Of a stretch of DNA of 15,678 bases, positions 14,480 through 15,678 are shown piece by piece. The DNA comes from an uncultured bacterium (lineage in GTDB: Bacteria; Desulfobacterota; Desulfovibrionia; Desulfovibrionales; Desulfovibrionaceae): the NCBI GenBank assembly GCA_905214305.1, contig CAJMLK010000066.1, forward strand, positions 1-15,678, read 5' to 3'. Each line of letters opens with the position of its first letter. Within the stretch, counting starts at the first letter, position 1. Under the pieces are notes generated by a model. It had not been told where the DNA came from. It saw only the letters and a list, made by a program, of their open reading frames with translations, and did not search any database. Made by a program: the position numbers and the translations under genes.

Positions 14480-15616
14480 ATGCCCAGCCGTTACCGTCAC
14501 AAGAGGCTCAATTTCCTCAGTGTGTCTGCGTACTTCCTTGTCATCATGCTGCTGGCCTGCCTTATGCGTCCCGGCCCCTCTCAGGCGGCTCCGGCCATTC
14601 CTGAGCACGGCTTTCTGGAAACCAGCTCTGCAATCCTGTATGATCTGGACCACAACGTCATTCTTTTTGAGCAAAATGCTGATCAGCGCATCGCCCCGGC
14701 TTCGCTGACCAAGGTACTCTCGATGTTTCTGGCGCTGGACAGCGTCAATCAGGGCAAGCTCAGTCTGGACAGGTCCATAACGGTCAGCCGCGTGGCCGCC
14801 GGAACCGGCGGTTCGCGCATGGGACTGCGCGAAAATGATGTGGTGACCCTTGAGCAGCTGCTCATGGGCATGGCCGTTTCTTCGGGCAATGATGCCAGCA
14901 TGGCCGTGGCGGAAGCGGTGGGCGGCTCAAGCCCGGCCTTTGTCACCATGATGAACGCCAAGGCTCAGGCACTGGGCATGCGCGACAGCCAGTTTCGCAA
15001 TCCCCACGGGCTGCCGGCCAAAGGCCAGTACACCACCGCCCGCGACATGCTCACTCTGGCGCGGGCCTATCTGCAAACCTACCCGCAGGCCCTGCGTTTT
15101 CACAACACACACACCATCAGCCACAAAGGGCGCGTCACCTGGAACAAAAACCCCCTGCTGGGCCAATATCCCGGTGCGGACGGGCTTAAAACGGGCTGGG
15201 TCAACGCTTCGGGCTACAATCTTATTTTCACGGCCAGTCAGGGGCCAAGACGGCTGCTGGCCGTTATTCTGGGCGCGCCCGATTCACAAACGCGCGGTGT
15301 TGAGGCTTTTCGTCTGCTGGATGCAGGTTTTCAGGTATGCGGCAACAATGCCGCGTCTGTAGTGGCGGCGCTGGATTGCCTGCCCCCGGAACGCTATAAT
15401 CTTGATATGCGCAAGACCGCCCGCGAGGCCAGGCGCATGTATGCCGACAATGACGCCACGCCACGCAAAAAAGTGAGCAAGGCCAAAGGCAGCAAGGCTC
15501 CTCAGGCCAAGCAGACGGCCAAAGCCAAGCCCAAAAAGAAAGATGCCCACAAGGCCTCGCGTCAAAAGCGCGATTCCGGTCAGGCTGCCAGAACGGCCCC
15601 CGGCCGGGCGGGCTGA
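14480..15616 (+). CDS. D-alanyl-D-alanine carboxypeptidase (PBP5/DacF-like) with lysine-rich tail
   Basis: Periplasmic penicillin-binding protein that trims the terminal D-Ala of peptidoglycan pentapeptides. The protein is 378 aa. A signal sequence is clear: basic start, hydrophobic 11-27, possible signal peptidase I site after SQA (34-36). LLAC (24-27) also resembles a lipobox, so a lipoprotein is possible. The three serine-peptidase motifs are present: SLTK (Ser75, Lys78), SGN (135-137) and KTG (236-238). After about 305 the usual C-terminal beta domain and amphipathic membrane anchor of PBP5 are not seen. Instead residues 310-378 form a low-complexity tail in which 23 of 69 residues are Lys or Arg, with Ala, Gln and Ser, and which might bind acidic wall or membrane components. 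ATG 14480 follows AAGGA by 7 bases. It stands alone, with a hairpin after it. Confidence 0.92.
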   Translation: MPSRYRHKRLNFLSVSAYFLVIMLLACLMRPGPSQAAPAIPEHGFLETSSAILYDLDHNVILFEQNADQRIAPASLTKVLSMFLALDSVNQGKLSLDRSITVSRVAAGTGGSRMGLRENDVVTLEQLLMGMAVSSGNDASMAVAEAVGGSSPAFVTMMNAKAQALGMRDSQFRNPHGLPAKGQYTTARDMLTLARAYLQTYPQALRFHNTHTISHKGRVTWNKNPLLGQYPGADGLKTGWVNASGYNLIFTASQGPRRLLAVILGAPDSQTRGVEAFRLLDAGFQVCGNNAASVVAALDCLPPERYNLDMRKTAREARRMYADNDATPRKKVSKAKGSKAPQAKQTAKAKPKKKDAHKASRQKRDSGQAARTAPGRAG

Positions 15617-15625
15617 TCCATACGA

Positions 15626-15643
15626 TTGCCAGAGCAGCTGACA
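15626..15643 (+). repeat. Copy 3 (partial) of short intergenic motif TTGCCAGAGCAG
   Basis: TTGCCAGAGCAG is identical to the start of the 5503-5519 copy, then diverges (CTGACA instead of TTATCA). It lies 10 bases after the carboxypeptidase stop codon and before the terminal hairpin. CCAGAGCA is also shared with the 47-bp repeat copy B. Confidence 0.4.
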
Positions 15644-15656
15644 CATGAAAAGCGGG

Positions 15657-15678
15657 CAGGCAGGCTAAAGCCTGCCTG
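15657..15678 (+). terminator. Probable terminator of the carboxypeptidase gene, cut by window end
   Basis: CAGGCAGGCT (15657-15666) pairs perfectly with AGCCTGCCTG (15669-15678) around AA. The stem may extend further, since GGG precedes the left arm, and any T-run would lie beyond the window. Confidence 0.65.

Overview
The window looks like a chromosomal segment of a sulfate-reducing deltaproteobacterium, most likely Desulfovibrio or a close relative. The main evidence is the siroheme-dependent (Ahb) heme pathway: two radical-SAM enzymes (AhbC, AhbD), a siroheme decarboxylase subunit and HemB lie together. High-GC coding and the company of ackA, recA and alaS fit. The species is an inference, because no rRNA or tRNA is present. 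No phage, transposase, CRISPR array or defence island is visible.

Layout. (1) 1-1441: palindromic repeats, then ackA (acetate kinase, +), a dispersed repeat and a strong terminator. (2) 1501-5445, minus strand: a PP-loop sulfur-transferase-like enzyme fused to an NFACT-R-like RNA-binding domain, then a short DksA/TraR zinc-finger protein, then an NFACT/RqcH-like protein, with a 563-base structured gap between the last two. (3) 5446-9692, plus strand: a consensus promoter, recA, a large stem-loop, then alaS. (4) 9703-13839, plus strand: ahbC starts 10 bases after alaS and ends at a terminator; hemB, ahbD and a siroheme decarboxylase subunit gene follow as a second tight unit. (5) 13840-14479: a 640-base gap with a dispersed repeat and a terminator. 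(6) 14480-15616: a serine D-Ala-D-Ala carboxypeptidase with a lysine-rich tail, then a hairpin cut by the window end.

How the genes work together. HemB makes porphobilinogen, the tetrapyrrole precursor. The decarboxylase converts siroheme to 12,18-didecarboxysiroheme, AhbC removes the acetate side chains to give Fe-coproporphyrin III, and AhbD forms the vinyl groups of heme b. The PP-loop/NFACT-R protein, the NFACT protein and AlaRS all concern tRNA or ribosome-associated RNA. AckA makes ATP from acetyl phosphate.

The least ordinary signals are: a 47-bp repeat present twice in opposite orientation, each time between a stop codon and a terminator; a palindromic block before ackA bounded by 10-bp direct repeats; a terminator-like hairpin abutting the NFACT start codon; the NFACT-R/PP-loop fusion; and a His-Pro-Gly-Gly repeat tail on AhbD. 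I did not find a clearly new multi-gene system; the genes are mostly recognisable families.
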